64,000 nt of DNA from Aromatoleum toluclasticum ATCC 700605 (GTDB taxonomy: Bacteria; Pseudomonadota; Gammaproteobacteria; Burkholderiales; Rhodocyclaceae), in the NCBI RefSeq assembly GCF_000378245.1, contig NZ_KB899504.1:94331-158330 (forward strand). Direction: 5' to 3'. The notes beneath the pieces are model-generated. The model had not been told where the DNA came from, made no database searches, and was given only the letters and a program-made list of their open reading frames with translations. A program made the translations under genes and the position numbers. Position 1 is the first letter of the stretch. Each line of letters starts with the position of its first letter. Below, piece after piece: positions 33,486 through 42,648 of the stretch.

Positions 33486-34949
33486 TCATGCGCAGGAGGA
33501 CGCATCGCGCGCTGCGCCGGGGCCGCCGTGGAAGAACTGGAAGTTACTGCGCCCGCGCTGTTTGGCGGCGTACATGGCGACGTCGGCATGCCTGATCAGT
33601 TCGTCTACGTCCTCGCCGTCCTGCGGGAAGATGCTGATGCCGATGCTCGGTGACACCTGCACTTCGACGCCGTTGACACTGTAGGGGCTCGCGAGGCGGT
33701 CGAGAAGGTTGCCTGCGATCCCGGACACGTCCTCCCTGTCGTGGATGTGCGCCACCACGGCGACGAATTCGTCCCCCCCAAGGCGGCCGACGATGTCCTC
33801 GCCGCGCAGGCCTTCGGTCAGGCGCCTGGCCACATCCCTGAGCACGGCGTCGCCAACATCGTGCCCGTAAGTGTCGTTGATGGGCTTGAACCGATCGAGA
33901 TCGATGAACAGGAAGGCGGCGAGATGATGCCCGCGGCGCATGGCCGGCAGCAGATGGCAGGCCGTCTCGTAGAGCAGGGCGCGATTGGGCAGGCCGGTCA
34001 GCGGGTCGTGGCGCGCTTCGCGGCGCAGCATGTCTTCAATGAGCTTGCGGTCGGTGATGTCGATGTTCACGCCCAGCATGCGTAGTGGCCGACGCGCGTC
34101 GTCATGATGGATCACCGCGCGCCCGGCGAGCCAGTGTTCCGACCCGTCGGGCCACACGACACGCCATTCGGCCTCGAAGCTGCCGGTCTGCAGTGCTTCC
34201 TGCACCCGCTGTTCGAGTGTCGCGCGATCTTCAGGATGGATCGATTCGCGCCATCCGGCATACGGGCCCTCGAACGCCTTTGCCGGGAAGCCATACAGGG
34301 CCGCGATTTCCGCCGACCAGTGCACTGTGTCGGCGGGGATGTCCCATTCGAACGTGCCGGTGCGTCCGACCCGCTGCGAAAGTCGCAGTTTCTGCTCGTC
34401 GCTGCTCAGCGGCATCGCGTTCGCGTCGTGCTCCCCGGTGCGTTGGAACAGTTCTCGCTCGAGTGCCGCGATGCGCGCTTCGAGTGCATCGCGGTCGCCG
34501 GCGTCTTCCAGCCAATGCACGATGTAGCCGGGCCGGTCGTCTTCGCCCGGTATCGGGGCGTTGATCGCGCGCCAGTGGCATTCGACGACGCCCCCGCCTG
34601 CCGCGGCAGGGCGGCGGAAGAAATGGTGCAGCGCCGGCATCGCGTCCGGCACGCAATTCGCGCATGCGCGTTCGAGGGACTGACGCAGCAGCGATGTCAC
34701 CGCCGCGGGGTCTTCGGCCGTGGCCGAAAGGATGTCGAAGATCGGGCGGCCCAGGATGTCGGACGGATGAGCCGCGGTATTCCGCAGGTAGGCGTCGTTG
34801 GCCGCAACGATTTTGCAATCCGGATCGAGGACCAGACATGGCACCGGAACAGCCATAAAGATGCGGCCCAGATCTTCGGCCGGAATCAATGAAGCGGGCG
34901 CGCGGTCGATCGATCCCTGCGTGACGGTCCCCTTCGCCCGGATGGACAT
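33486..34949 (-). CDS. PAS-PAS diguanylate cyclase
   Basis: The 487-residue protein has a first PAS domain (about 25-150), a second PAS/PAC (about 190-310, GTFEWDIPADTVHWSAE, GVNIDITDRK) and a C-terminal GGDEF domain with intact GRLGGDEF and ARHDPLTGLPNR. It should make c-di-GMP in the cytoplasm in response to a signal bound by the PAS domains. No membrane segment is seen. It is divergent from the KaiC-EAL operon, whose last protein probably degrades the same messenger. Confidence 0.92.
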   Translation of the reverse strand: MSIRAKGTVTQGSIDRAPASLIPAEDLGRIFMAVPVPCLVLDPDCKIVAANDAYLRNTAAHPSDILGRPIFDILSATAEDPAAVTSLLRQSLERACANCVPDAMPALHHFFRRPAAAGGGVVECHWRAINAPIPGEDDRPGYIVHWLEDAGDRDALEARIAALERELFQRTGEHDANAMPLSSDEQKLRLSQRVGRTGTFEWDIPADTVHWSAEIAALYGFPAKAFEGPYAGWRESIHPEDRATLEQRVQEALQTGSFEAEWRVVWPDGSEHWLAGRAVIHHDDARRPLRMLGVNIDITDRKLIEDMLRREARHDPLTGLPNRALLYETACHLLPAMRRGHHLAAFLFIDLDRFKPINDTYGHDVGDAVLRDVARRLTEGLRGEDIVGRLGGDEFVAVVAHIHDREDVSGIAGNLLDRLASPYSVNGVEVQVSPSIGISIFPQDGEDVDELIRHADVAMYAAKQRGRSNFQFFHGGPGAARDASSCA

Positions 34950-35080
34950 GACGCATCCTCCTCACCCTTGGCGACTGAACATTAGGCAAGAAGCGCGGCA
35001 TGCCGTTCCCGCCCGGTAAGGCAACCGCGGGCGTTCATGCGGGTCAAATCTACCAGGCCAAGGAAGCGGAGTGCCTTGCC

Positions 35081-36547
35081 ATGAATCTGGACGATCTGGG
35101 GTTGCGCATCGGCAGCGGCATCGACGGACTGGACGAAGTGCTGTGCGGCGGCTTCATCAAGGACCGTGCCTATCTCGTGCGCGGCGGTCCCGGAACGGGG
35201 AAGACGATGCTGGGACTGCACTTCCTCGCCGCGGGGGCGAGGCAAGGGGAGCGCTGCCTCTTCATCACGCTTGCCGAGCCGGAGAAGCAGCTGCGGCAGA
35301 ACGGATCGGCGCTGGGCCTCGACCTCGAGCGGGTGAGCTTCCTCGATCTGTCGCCGACGCCGGAGTTTTTCGCCGAGTCCGGCTCGTACGACATCTTTTC
35401 ACCGGCAGAGGTCGATCTGGAGCCGATCACCCGCCGCATCGTCGGCGAGATCGAAGCCTTGCGACCGCAGCGCGTCTTTCTTGACGCGATGACGCAGTTC
35501 CGCTACTTGGCGGCGGAGCCGTTCCACTTTTTCAAGCAGGTATTGTCCTTCCTGCGCTTTCTTGTGGGGCAGGGCGCGACCGTCCTATTCACTTCCGAAG
35601 GCAGTCCGACCGCCCCCGACGAGGATCTGCAATTCATGGCCGACGGGGTGATCACCCTCGCCGCGACGCCGCAGGGGCGCAGCCTGAATGTCGCGAAATT
35701 CCGCGGTTCGGGCTTTCGCGATGGCTGGCATGCGCTGCGCTTGGGCGACACCGGCATGACGATCTTCCCGCGGCTCGTTCCGGACCAGCCGCGGGACGAG
35801 ATTGCCGGCGAGATTCAGTCCCTGGGTGTGCCCGGCCTCGACGAACTGCTGCACGGCGGCATCGAGCGCGGCACCGTGACCATCATCAGCGGCCCGTCGG
35901 GCGTGGGCAAGACGACCCTGTGCTTGCAGTTGCTCAAGGAGGTTGCGGCGCGCCGCGGACACGGCATCGTGTATACGTTCGACGAAAGCGTGGAGATGAT
36001 CCTGCGCCGTTGCGACGCCATCAGCCTGCCCGTGCGGTCGCTGGTGGGGCAGGGTACGTTGCAGCTGCAACAGATCGAGCCGTTGCGGTTCTCGCCGGCG
36101 GAGTTCTACCGGCAGGTCGTGCGCGACATCGAAAACCAGGGCGCGCGCACCGTGATGATCGACAGCATCGCGGGATTCCGGCTCTCGCTAAGCGGAGACG
36201 ATCTGGTCAGCGACCTTCATGCCCTGTGCCGTGATCTGCGCAACCGCGGCATGACCGTGCTGCTGGTGGACGAAGTCGAGTCGATCACGGGTGACTTCCA
36301 GGCCACAGAGACCGGCCTGGGGTATCTGGCCGACAACATCGTGTTTCTGCGCTATCTCGAGGTTCGCGGTGAGCTGCGCAAGGCGATAGGTGTGCTGAAG
36401 AAGCGCCTCGGCGACTTCGAGAAGACCTTGCGCGAGATCGAGATCACCGCCGACGGCATCAAGGTCGGCAAGCCCCTCACCGACCTGCGCGGCATTCTGA
36501 CCGGTACCCCGGAGTGGCGCCACGAGTCTGGAGTCACGCCCCAATGA
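35081..36547 (+). CDS. KaiC-like double ATPase
   Basis: The 488-residue protein has two RecA/KaiC domains with Walker A GGPGTGKT (35-42) and GPSGVGKTT (272-280). Catalytic acidic pairs are seen as AEPE and DESVE. It begins with LRIGSGIDGLDEVLCGGF, a typical KaiC-family entry. I cannot place equivalents of the Ser/Thr phosphorylation pair of cyanobacterial KaiC. There is no kaiA or kaiB here; instead a receiver gene overlaps its stop. It is more likely a signalling ATPase than a clock. Start at 35081 follows GGAGTG. Confidence 0.88.
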   Translation: MNLDDLGLRIGSGIDGLDEVLCGGFIKDRAYLVRGGPGTGKTMLGLHFLAAGARQGERCLFITLAEPEKQLRQNGSALGLDLERVSFLDLSPTPEFFAESGSYDIFSPAEVDLEPITRRIVGEIEALRPQRVFLDAMTQFRYLAAEPFHFFKQVLSFLRFLVGQGATVLFTSEGSPTAPDEDLQFMADGVITLAATPQGRSLNVAKFRGSGFRDGWHALRLGDTGMTIFPRLVPDQPRDEIAGEIQSLGVPGLDELLHGGIERGTVTIISGPSGVGKTTLCLQLLKEVAARRGHGIVYTFDESVEMILRRCDAISLPVRSLVGQGTLQLQQIEPLRFSPAEFYRQVVRDIENQGARTVMIDSIAGFRLSLSGDDLVSDLHALCRDLRNRGMTVLLVDEVESITGDFQATETGLGYLADNIVFLRYLEVRGELRKAIGVLKKRLGDFEKTLREIEITADGIKVGKPLTDLRGILTGTPEWRHESGVTPQ

Positions 36548-36924
36548 ACAGTGTGCCACCGCGGGCGGTCCTCGTTGTCGACCGCAATCCGCGCAATCTC
36601 GCCCTCCTGCTGCAATGCCTGTCGGGCAACGGCTTCGAGACGCTGTGCGCGGCCGATCTGGCGCAGTTCGACGCGGTGCTCGCGCAGTCCGGCGCGATCG
36701 CGCTTGCGCTGGTGGATGTCGACGGATTCGACATTGCCGTGTGGGACCGCTGCCGCCGGCTGCGCGAGCGCCAGGTCGAGGTGCTGGTGCTGGTCGGGCG
36801 GCGCGCGAAACCCTTCATGCAACTGCACGGCGCACGCTGCGGGGCGCGGGCGGTACTACCCAAACCGCTCTCGCCGAAGCTGCTCGCGCAGATGGTGCGC
36901 GGCCTGCTGGAGGAGCCGGCGTGA
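36544..36924 (+). CDS. Receiver-like single-domain protein
   Basis: The 126-residue protein has a CheY fold: LVVDRNPRNLALLLQCL, a likely phosphoacceptor in LALVDVDGFD, and the conserved Lys in VLPKPLSPK. The acidic pair at the start is reduced to one Asp, so phosphorylation is uncertain. It overlaps both neighbours (ATGA and GTGA), so the KaiC-like, receiver and EAL genes are translationally linked. Confidence 0.8.
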   Translation: MNSVPPRAVLVVDRNPRNLALLLQCLSGNGFETLCAADLAQFDAVLAQSGAIALALVDVDGFDIAVWDRCRRLRERQVEVLVLVGRRAKPFMQLHGARCGARAVLPKPLSPKLLAQMVRGLLEEPA

Positions 36925-38648
36925 CGCGCGTTCTGCTGCTGCTCGCTCATCGCCGCAACCGCCGCCTGCTGGCGGAGTGGCTCGCCCCGCACTATCAGGT
37001 CGTGGTCGGCGAGAGTGCAGGGTCGCTCGGGCAGCCCTTCGACCTCGGCATCGTCGACGGCCCGGCGCTGGAGCGGCTGCGCGATGCGATCGCTGCGCGC
37101 AAGGAACGCGAGCAGCCGATCCTGCTGCCCTTCCTGTTTGTGACCGCGCGGCGCGGCGCCGGCCTCGGCACGCAACAGCTGTGGCAAACCGTCGACGAGG
37201 TGATCGCGACGCCGATCGAGAAGGCCGAGTTGCAGGTGCGCCTGCAGGTGCTGGCGCGCATGCGCAAGTTGTCGCTCGATCTCCGGACGACCCACGAGGC
37301 GCAGTTGCGCCACATGGCCCTGCACGATCCGCTCACCGATCTTCCGAACCGGTATCTGTTTTCGGAACGCCTCGAGGCGGCGGTCGCCCGGGCGCGCGCG
37401 GACCGCCGTTCGCTGGCCGTGTTGCTGCTCGATCTGGATCGTTTCAACGCGATCAACGAGTCCTTCGGACATGCCTACGGCGACCTGCTGCTGCAGGCGG
37501 TCGCCGCGCGCCTCGCCGCCTGTCTGCCGCGCGACACGCTGGCCCACTTCGGCGGCGACAGCTTTGCCGCGTTCCTGCCCGAGTTCCAGCATTTGCGCGA
37601 ACCGGTGCTCGTGGCGGAGCGGCTGCTCGCGGCGTTGTCGTCGCAGCCCTTCGAGTTGGTCGGTCATACCGTGTATGCAACGGCGAGCGTCGGCATCACG
37701 CTTTTTCCGGAGGATGCAGGGCATGCGGCGGCCCTGCTCGAGAACGCCGATACCGCCCTGTATCGTGCCAAGGGCGAGGGCGGCGGCACCTACCAGTTCT
37801 ATACGCCGCAGATGAAGACCCAGGTGCTCGACCGCCTCAACCTCGAGACCCGCCTGCGTGGAGCGGTGGAGCGTGGCGAACTGGTGCTCGAATACCAGCC
37901 CCAGGTCGATATCGCCAGCGGAGACATCGTCGGTTTCGAGGCCCTCGCGCGCTGGGACGAGCCCGAACTCGGGCGGGTGGCGCCGACCCGCTTCATCCCG
38001 ATTGCGGAGGAGACCGGCCTCGTCGAGTCGATCGGCGAATGGGCACTCGCCGCGGCTTGCCGGCAGAACAAGGCGTGGCAGCAGGCGGGGTTGCCGCCGT
38101 TGCGCGCGGCCGTCAACGTGTCGGCGCGCCAGTTCCGCCACGGTGTCGAGAAGATCGTCGCGCGCGTGCTCGCCGAGACGGGGCTGGATCCGTGCTACCT
38201 CGAGCTGGAGATCACCGAGAGCAGTCTGATGGAGTGCGCGCCCGAATCGATGGAGGTATTGCGCAAGCTGCGGGGGCTGGGGGTGCAGCTGTCGATCGAC
38301 GATTTCGGCACTGGCTATTCGGCGATGAGCTACCTAAAGCGGTTGCCGGTTGCGACGCTGAAGATCGACCGCTCGTTCGTCAGCGACATCGCGCACGACG
38401 CCGACAGCGTCGCGATCGTGCGCGCGATCGTCGCGGTCGCGCACAGCCTGAAGCTCAAGGTCATCGCGGAGGGGGTTGAGACGGTCGAGCAACTGGAGAA
38501 CCTGCGTGCCCACGGCTGCGACGAAGTCCAAGGCTTCGTGGTCGGACGGCCGGTGCCGGCGGCCGATTTCGCCCAACCCCTGCGCCGGCGTCGCGCGGAG
38601 GCGTGGGATGGGAACCGGCATTCGTCGCCGCGGTCAACAGCAGCGTGA
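36921..38648 (+). CDS. Receiver-like / GGDEF (degenerate) / EAL protein, probable c-di-GMP phosphodiesterase
   Basis: The 575-residue protein starts at a GTG overlapping the receiver stop. Residues 1-115 look like a diverged receiver domain, 130-295 a GGDEF domain whose active site reads GGDSF (211-215), and 315-560 an EAL domain with intact EAL (340-342), NVSARQF, LEITESSLM, DDFGTGYS and the closing EVQGF. It should hydrolyse c-di-GMP, with the degenerate GGDEF acting as a GTP sensor at most. Context suggests control by the KaiC-like ATPase. Confidence 0.9.
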   Translation: MTRVLLLLAHRRNRRLLAEWLAPHYQVVVGESAGSLGQPFDLGIVDGPALERLRDAIAARKEREQPILLPFLFVTARRGAGLGTQQLWQTVDEVIATPIEKAELQVRLQVLARMRKLSLDLRTTHEAQLRHMALHDPLTDLPNRYLFSERLEAAVARARADRRSLAVLLLDLDRFNAINESFGHAYGDLLLQAVAARLAACLPRDTLAHFGGDSFAAFLPEFQHLREPVLVAERLLAALSSQPFELVGHTVYATASVGITLFPEDAGHAAALLENADTALYRAKGEGGGTYQFYTPQMKTQVLDRLNLETRLRGAVERGELVLEYQPQVDIASGDIVGFEALARWDEPELGRVAPTRFIPIAEETGLVESIGEWALAAACRQNKAWQQAGLPPLRAAVNVSARQFRHGVEKIVARVLAETGLDPCYLELEITESSLMECAPESMEVLRKLRGLGVQLSIDDFGTGYSAMSYLKRLPVATLKIDRSFVSDIAHDADSVAIVRAIVAVAHSLKLKVIAEGVETVEQLENLRAHGCDEVQGFVVGRPVPAADFAQPLRRRRAEAWDGNRHSSPRSTAA

Positions 38649-38800
38649 AGGTACCCGGATGACCCCAAGGCGAGACGGCGGGTCGGTCGAGCGCACCGGA
38701 TCGCGGTAGTCAGTCGAGCGAATTGCCCGGTGACGACCATCCGCAGTCTCCCCTCGCGGTCGGACGGTGATCTGCATTCGTCGTGTGCGGAGGGAAGATC

Positions 38801-39163
38801 ATGTCAGCAACAGTCAAACACTGGCAAGACCCGGTGAATCTCATCTTGGGCGTGTGGCTCGCGGTATCGCCGTGGGCGTTTTCCTACGCGATGGAGACGA
38901 CGCCGACCTGGAATGCGGTGATTGCCGGAGCGCTCGTCGCAGCACTCGCGTTGTTCGAACTCTTCAAGGTCGCGGCTTGGGAAGAGTGGTCAAGCGTGGC
39001 AATCGGCGCATGGCTCGTGGCCTCGCCGTGGATCCTCGGCTTTGCGGGAGTCACGGCGGCCGTGTGGAATGCAGTGCTCGTCGGTCTGGTGGTCGCCGTA
39101 CTCGCGCTCTGGGCGCTGGGTACGGACAAGAGCATCGGCGGGTGGTGGACGCCGGCGACGTAA
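38801..39163 (+). CDS. SPW-repeat membrane protein
   Basis: The 120-residue protein has four hydrophobic helices arranged as two repeats, each with a Ser-Pro-Trp motif (LAVSPWAFSY and LVASPWILGF) and a W-N-x-V pattern. Function of the family is unknown. The start follows a GGAGGGAAG site. It precedes two Hsp20 genes, so a stress link is likely. Confidence 0.85.
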   Translation: MSATVKHWQDPVNLILGVWLAVSPWAFSYAMETTPTWNAVIAGALVAALALFELFKVAAWEEWSSVAIGAWLVASPWILGFAGVTAAVWNAVLVGLVVAVLALWALGTDKSIGGWWTPAT

Positions 39164-39216
39164 TCAAGCGCTAGACGGAGGAAACGTATCAGGCTTCCGG
39201 AAAGGAGGTGGGGGTC

Positions 39217-39663
39217 ATGTTGGGCAGTTGGATGAGCAGTTTCGACAAGAGCATCTTCGACGATTTCGCGCCGTTCGAAGAGGAAATGGACAGGATGTTC
39301 GACACGCTGAATCGGACGACCGGGATCCGGGCCGTTCGCAGAGGCTCATTCCCGCAGGTCAACATCGGCGCAAGTCCGGAGAGGGTGGACGTTTACCTCT
39401 TCGGGGCCGGACTCGATCCGAAGACGGTCGACATCTCGATCGAGAAGAGTCTGCTGGCGGTGTCGGGCAGCCGCGAGGTGCCGACCCGGGAAGGGGGCGC
39501 CTACTACCGGCGCGAGCGTTTCGGCGGCGATTTCCGTCGGGTCGTTTCGTTGCCCGAGGATGTGGATCCCGAACACGCCGATGCGAACTACCGGGATGGC
39601 GTCCTGCATATCACCGTCCCGCGCCGCGAATCGGTGCGCCCGCGGCAGATCGAAGTACGGTGA
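39217..39663 (+). CDS. Small heat shock protein, Hsp20 family
   Basis: The 148-residue protein has an alpha-crystallin domain (about 45-145) with PQVNIGASPERVDVYLFGAG and DGVLHITVPRRE. It holds unfolded proteins in the cytoplasm. The ATG at 39217 is preferred because AAAGGAGG lies 8 nt upstream; the GTG at 39208 falls inside that site. An Hsp20 paralogue follows 18 bp later. Confidence 0.92.
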   Translation: MLGSWMSSFDKSIFDDFAPFEEEMDRMFDTLNRTTGIRAVRRGSFPQVNIGASPERVDVYLFGAGLDPKTVDISIEKSLLAVSGSREVPTREGGAYYRRERFGGDFRRVVSLPEDVDPEHADANYRDGVLHITVPRRESVRPRQIEVR

Positions 39664-39681
39664 ACGTGATGGAGGTGCATC

Positions 39682-40089
39682 ATGGAAACCACATCGGAAG
39701 TTGCAAGGACGCAAGACGCCGGCACAAGCGCAGTGCAGGTGAAAACGGGTGAGGAGGTGCGCACGCTGATGCCGCTGGTTGATATCTTCGAGGACAGCGA
39801 AGGGATCACGGTGGAGGCGGACCTCCCCGGTGTCGCGAAGGACCGTCTCAACGTTCAGGCCGATCGTCATCGCTTGATCATAGAGGGTGACGTGGTGATC
39901 GATATGCCGGAGGGGATGGAAGCGCAGTACGCGGACGTGCAGGCCACGCGCTATGCGCGCAGCTTTGCGCTGAGCGGCGAGTTGGACGCGGAGCGAACCG
40001 AAGCGAGCCTGAAGGATGGCGTTCTGACGGTGCATATCCCGAAACGCTCGGAATTCTGTCCCCGCAAGATTGAGGTCCGCGTGAGCTGA
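39682..40089 (+). CDS. Small heat shock protein, Hsp20 family
   Basis: The 135-residue protein has an alpha-crystallin domain with PLVDIFEDSEGITVEADLPG and LKDGVLTVHIPKR. It differs clearly from its neighbour, as paired Hsp20 proteins that form mixed oligomers often do. A GGAGGTG site precedes the ATG. Confidence 0.92.
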   Translation: METTSEVARTQDAGTSAVQVKTGEEVRTLMPLVDIFEDSEGITVEADLPGVAKDRLNVQADRHRLIIEGDVVIDMPEGMEAQYADVQATRYARSFALSGELDAERTEASLKDGVLTVHIPKRSEFCPRKIEVRVS

Positions 40090-40354
40090 GCCGTAGCGTG
40101 GCGCGAGTTCAGGCAGCGTCCGGGAGACCAGGCGCCGCCTGTCTTGTGTACCCGGCACGGACGCATTGCCGCGGGTGCAACTCCCGCCGTACGTTGACCA
40201 CGGGGAACGAAGCGCGATTGCGCGAGGGCGCCCCGCGTCCGTGCGGAGGCGCCGTCGGTCCGCGCACCACCGCCGATGGGATGCGGCCCGAGGCCGCAGA
40301 ATTCCAATCGGTATGGTAGTGGGATCCGTGCGGGGCGCCAGGATCTTTCGTCCT

Positions 40355-40410
40355 ATGTGTGTACATCCATGTATTTACAAAATGGTTCGCCCGGCCTAAT
40401 GTACACACAT
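40355..40410. promoter_or_regulatory. VapBC operator, 12-bp inverted repeat
   Basis: ATGTGTGTACAT (40355-40366) and ATGTACACACAT (40399-40410) are exact reverse complements 32 bp apart, and GTACATCC occurs at 40361 and again at 40412. VapBC complexes bind such spaced repeats, so this is the likely autoregulatory operator. The rest of the 345-bp gap after the Hsp20 gene shows no gene. Confidence 0.65.
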
Positions 40411-40435
40411 CGTACATCCGCTGTAGGAGCTTGCC

Positions 40436-40672
40436 ATGCACACCACGCGTGCCTTCAAGAACGGCAATTCACAGGCCGTGCGTATTCCATCGGACTTGGC
40501 TTATGAGCGCACCGACATCGAGCTGGAAATCGAACGCGTTGGCGACGAGTTGCGCATTCGGCCCGCTCGTCGGTCTCTCGCGGGTGTGATGGCCAAGTTT
40601 GCGAGGTTCTCCCCGGACTTCATGGTTGAAGGTCGCGGCGATCAGGAGCAAGCCGAAAGGGATGCCCTGTGA
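40436..40672 (+). CDS. vapB: VapB-type antitoxin
   Basis: The 78-residue protein has the AbrB/SpoVT swapped-hairpin N-terminus (TTRAFKNGNSQAVRIPSDL) and a C-terminal tail that would wrap VapC. A GTAGGAG site lies ahead. Its stop shares a base with the vapC start. The antitoxin binds DNA with the toxin at the inverted repeat upstream. Confidence 0.9.
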   Translation: MHTTRAFKNGNSQAVRIPSDLAYERTDIELEIERVGDELRIRPARRSLAGVMAKFARFSPDFMVEGRGDQEQAERDAL

Positions 40673-41088
40673 TGGCGCGCTACATGCTCGACACCAACAT
40701 GTGCATCTATCTGATGAAGAACCATCCCGAGGAGGTCGCTCGACGCTTTGCCGAGTGCTATGTGGGTGATGTCGTAATGTCAGCAATCACCTTTGCCGAA
40801 CTTCAATACGGCGTAGCGGTGTCGGCCGATCAGGAGCGCGAGCGCGCCAATCTTGACGACCTCATCCAGGATATTCCCGTCATGCCCTTCGATGCCGAAG
40901 CGGCAATCGCATATGGCCCGATCCGACTGGCCTCTCGCGAGAGCAAGAAGGATCATCTCGACAAGTTGATTGCAGCCCATGCGGTAGCGCTCGGCGCTGC
41001 GGTCGTCACCAACAACATGAAGGACTTCGCAAAGTACCCCGAAGTGATGACGGAGAACTGGCTGACACCAATTGAACCGGAGCATTGA
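40672..41088 (+). CDS. vapC: VapC-type PIN-domain ribonuclease toxin
   Basis: The 138-residue protein has the PIN motifs MLDTNMCIYLMKN (first Asp), ITFAELQYGV (Glu), KDHLDKLIAAHA (Asp) and VTNNMKDF. PIN toxins cut tRNA or rRNA in a Mg2+-dependent way. The ATG at 40672 overlaps the vapB stop; a GTG three bases earlier is possible. Confidence 0.92.
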   Translation: MARYMLDTNMCIYLMKNHPEEVARRFAECYVGDVVMSAITFAELQYGVAVSADQERERANLDDLIQDIPVMPFDAEAAIAYGPIRLASRESKKDHLDKLIAAHAVALGAAVVTNNMKDFAKYPEVMTENWLTPIEPEH

Positions 41089-41197
41089 GCCGCCTCGAGA
41101 GCTTCAACGTAAGTGTCATTTCGAGGCCGCAACCGCAGCCAAGGCTCGATGAGCCTGCATAGCGCCCGAATATCCTCATGCCCACCCGGCACTCTGT

Positions 41198-42405
41198 TCA
41201 GAGGCCGGGACCGGATCGAGGACGTGAAGGACTCGGCGCCTCCTGCTGCGCGAGTTCAGCCTTCACCAGCGCTTCTATGAACTCGAAGGCTTCGGCGGGC
41301 ACCCTTTCGATCAACTGCTTGCGCCGTTTCTTCGAGATCGCGCCCCCGTTTTGCAGCGCCCATCCGATCAACAGGTGCTGGTCGTTCGACCGCAAATCGA
41401 ATTCCTCGTTCACGGCCCTGCTGATGCGGTCGAAGCTCGCGAGAAACTCGGTCTCGTGCCGTAGATCGACGTTGAGGGCTTCTTCAGCCATCCGGAAGCC
41501 GAACTCGACGCAAGGCGTGGCATCCCAGTAGCGATAGATCGAAGGCTGCCCCTTGAAGTCGAACGCGAACTGATCCTCGTCGATCCACGTCACATCCCAC
41601 AGCTTGCGGGCCGGCTTCGAAAAGGACTGCAGGGCCAGCAGATACTGCTCCTCGTGGCGCTTCATTGCGATCGACACGGGCAGCAGCAGGCCCGGTTCCA
41701 GTTGGCCGGACTGACACAAGGCGTGATGAAACTGGAAACGTGACAGGCGGCCGTTGCCATCCATGTAGGGGTGCAGGAACACGAAACCGAAGGACTCGAC
41801 GGATGCCGCAACGATCGGGTCGATCTGTTTGGACAGGCCGTTCGCCATTGCCATGAAGGCAGGCATCAGGCTCGTCAGCAGATCGGGGGCCGGCGGCACA
41901 TAGGTGACGCTGCTTGCCCCGCGCAGCCAGTTCTGCTCGTGACGAAAGCAGGCTGCCCGATCGTATGGGTTCGAGAGCGTCGAGGACTGTAGATCGGACA
42001 GATACTGTTCCGTCAGCTCAATGTTCTCGTGCGCTTGCTGCAACAAGGCCACGAAAGCTTCGGCTTTGCGGATAACTCGCGCCCGGTGAACGACTCCCAC
42101 AGATAGCACGCTTGCCGGATGTAGGGCCCGGAGGGCGTCGCGCGCAAGCGCTGTACCAGATCCTCGGCGGGGATGTGCGGCATTGCTTCGGCGAGCACCT
42201 GCAGATTGATCCCTTCGTGGCGAAGCGAGAAGAGCACATGATCGAGCGGATGGTCGGACTCGGGCGCAACGGTGCGCGGCACCTGCACGCCGTCGTTCGG
42301 CAGATGCATAATGCGCTGGACCGGCGCCACCCGCGCCGGATGGGCCAGCGGGAAGGCGCTCAGGTTGAGCCTGCGCCGAAGGAATTCGTAGCCAACCAAG
42401 TCCAT
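41198..42405 (-). pseudogene. Fic-family protein, split by a frameshift
   Basis: The N-terminal part (MDLVGYEFLRRRLNLSAFPL to CYLWESFTGREL) is in one frame and the rest (RVIRKAEAFVALLQQAHENIEL to the end) in another, the switch lying near 42072. Together they make a protein of about 400 residues. The Fic active site HPYMDGNGRLSR is intact, so the intact protein would transfer AMP or a similar group to a Tyr, Ser or Thr. The inhibitory helix motif is not obvious. It is either a pseudogene, a sequencing error, or a case of recoding. Confidence 0.75.
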
Positions 42406-42648
42406 GAAGCGTCGCCCTCGTGCCCGGATTTTTCGAAGCGCTACAGGATTTTTTTGATTGTTGGCCGTTTGGACAAGTATTTTATACCCATAGGTATCCG
42501 GTGCTCACATCCCGGTCCCTCTTGCGCCATGACCGGCTGAAAATCTCGCTGTAGCGCATCGCCCGCTGCAACTCGTCCGATTCCCGGTAGGTCTCGGTCA
42601 GCTTTTCTGGCCGACTGGGGCCACTATCCCGGCGTTGCGCCCGCCGAT
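42406..42648. other. Gap with a short coding-like remnant
   Basis: On the minus strand 42520-42600 reads LTETYRESDELQRAMRY and SEIFSRSWRKRDRD in one open frame without a start or a recognised family, so it may be the scar of a lost gene. No other feature is visible apart from an AT-rich patch near 42475-42490. Confidence 0.3.

Noticed and set aside
35081..36547. Calling the KaiC-like protein a circadian clock component
   Set aside because: There is no kaiA or kaiB and I cannot place the phosphorylated Ser/Thr pair.
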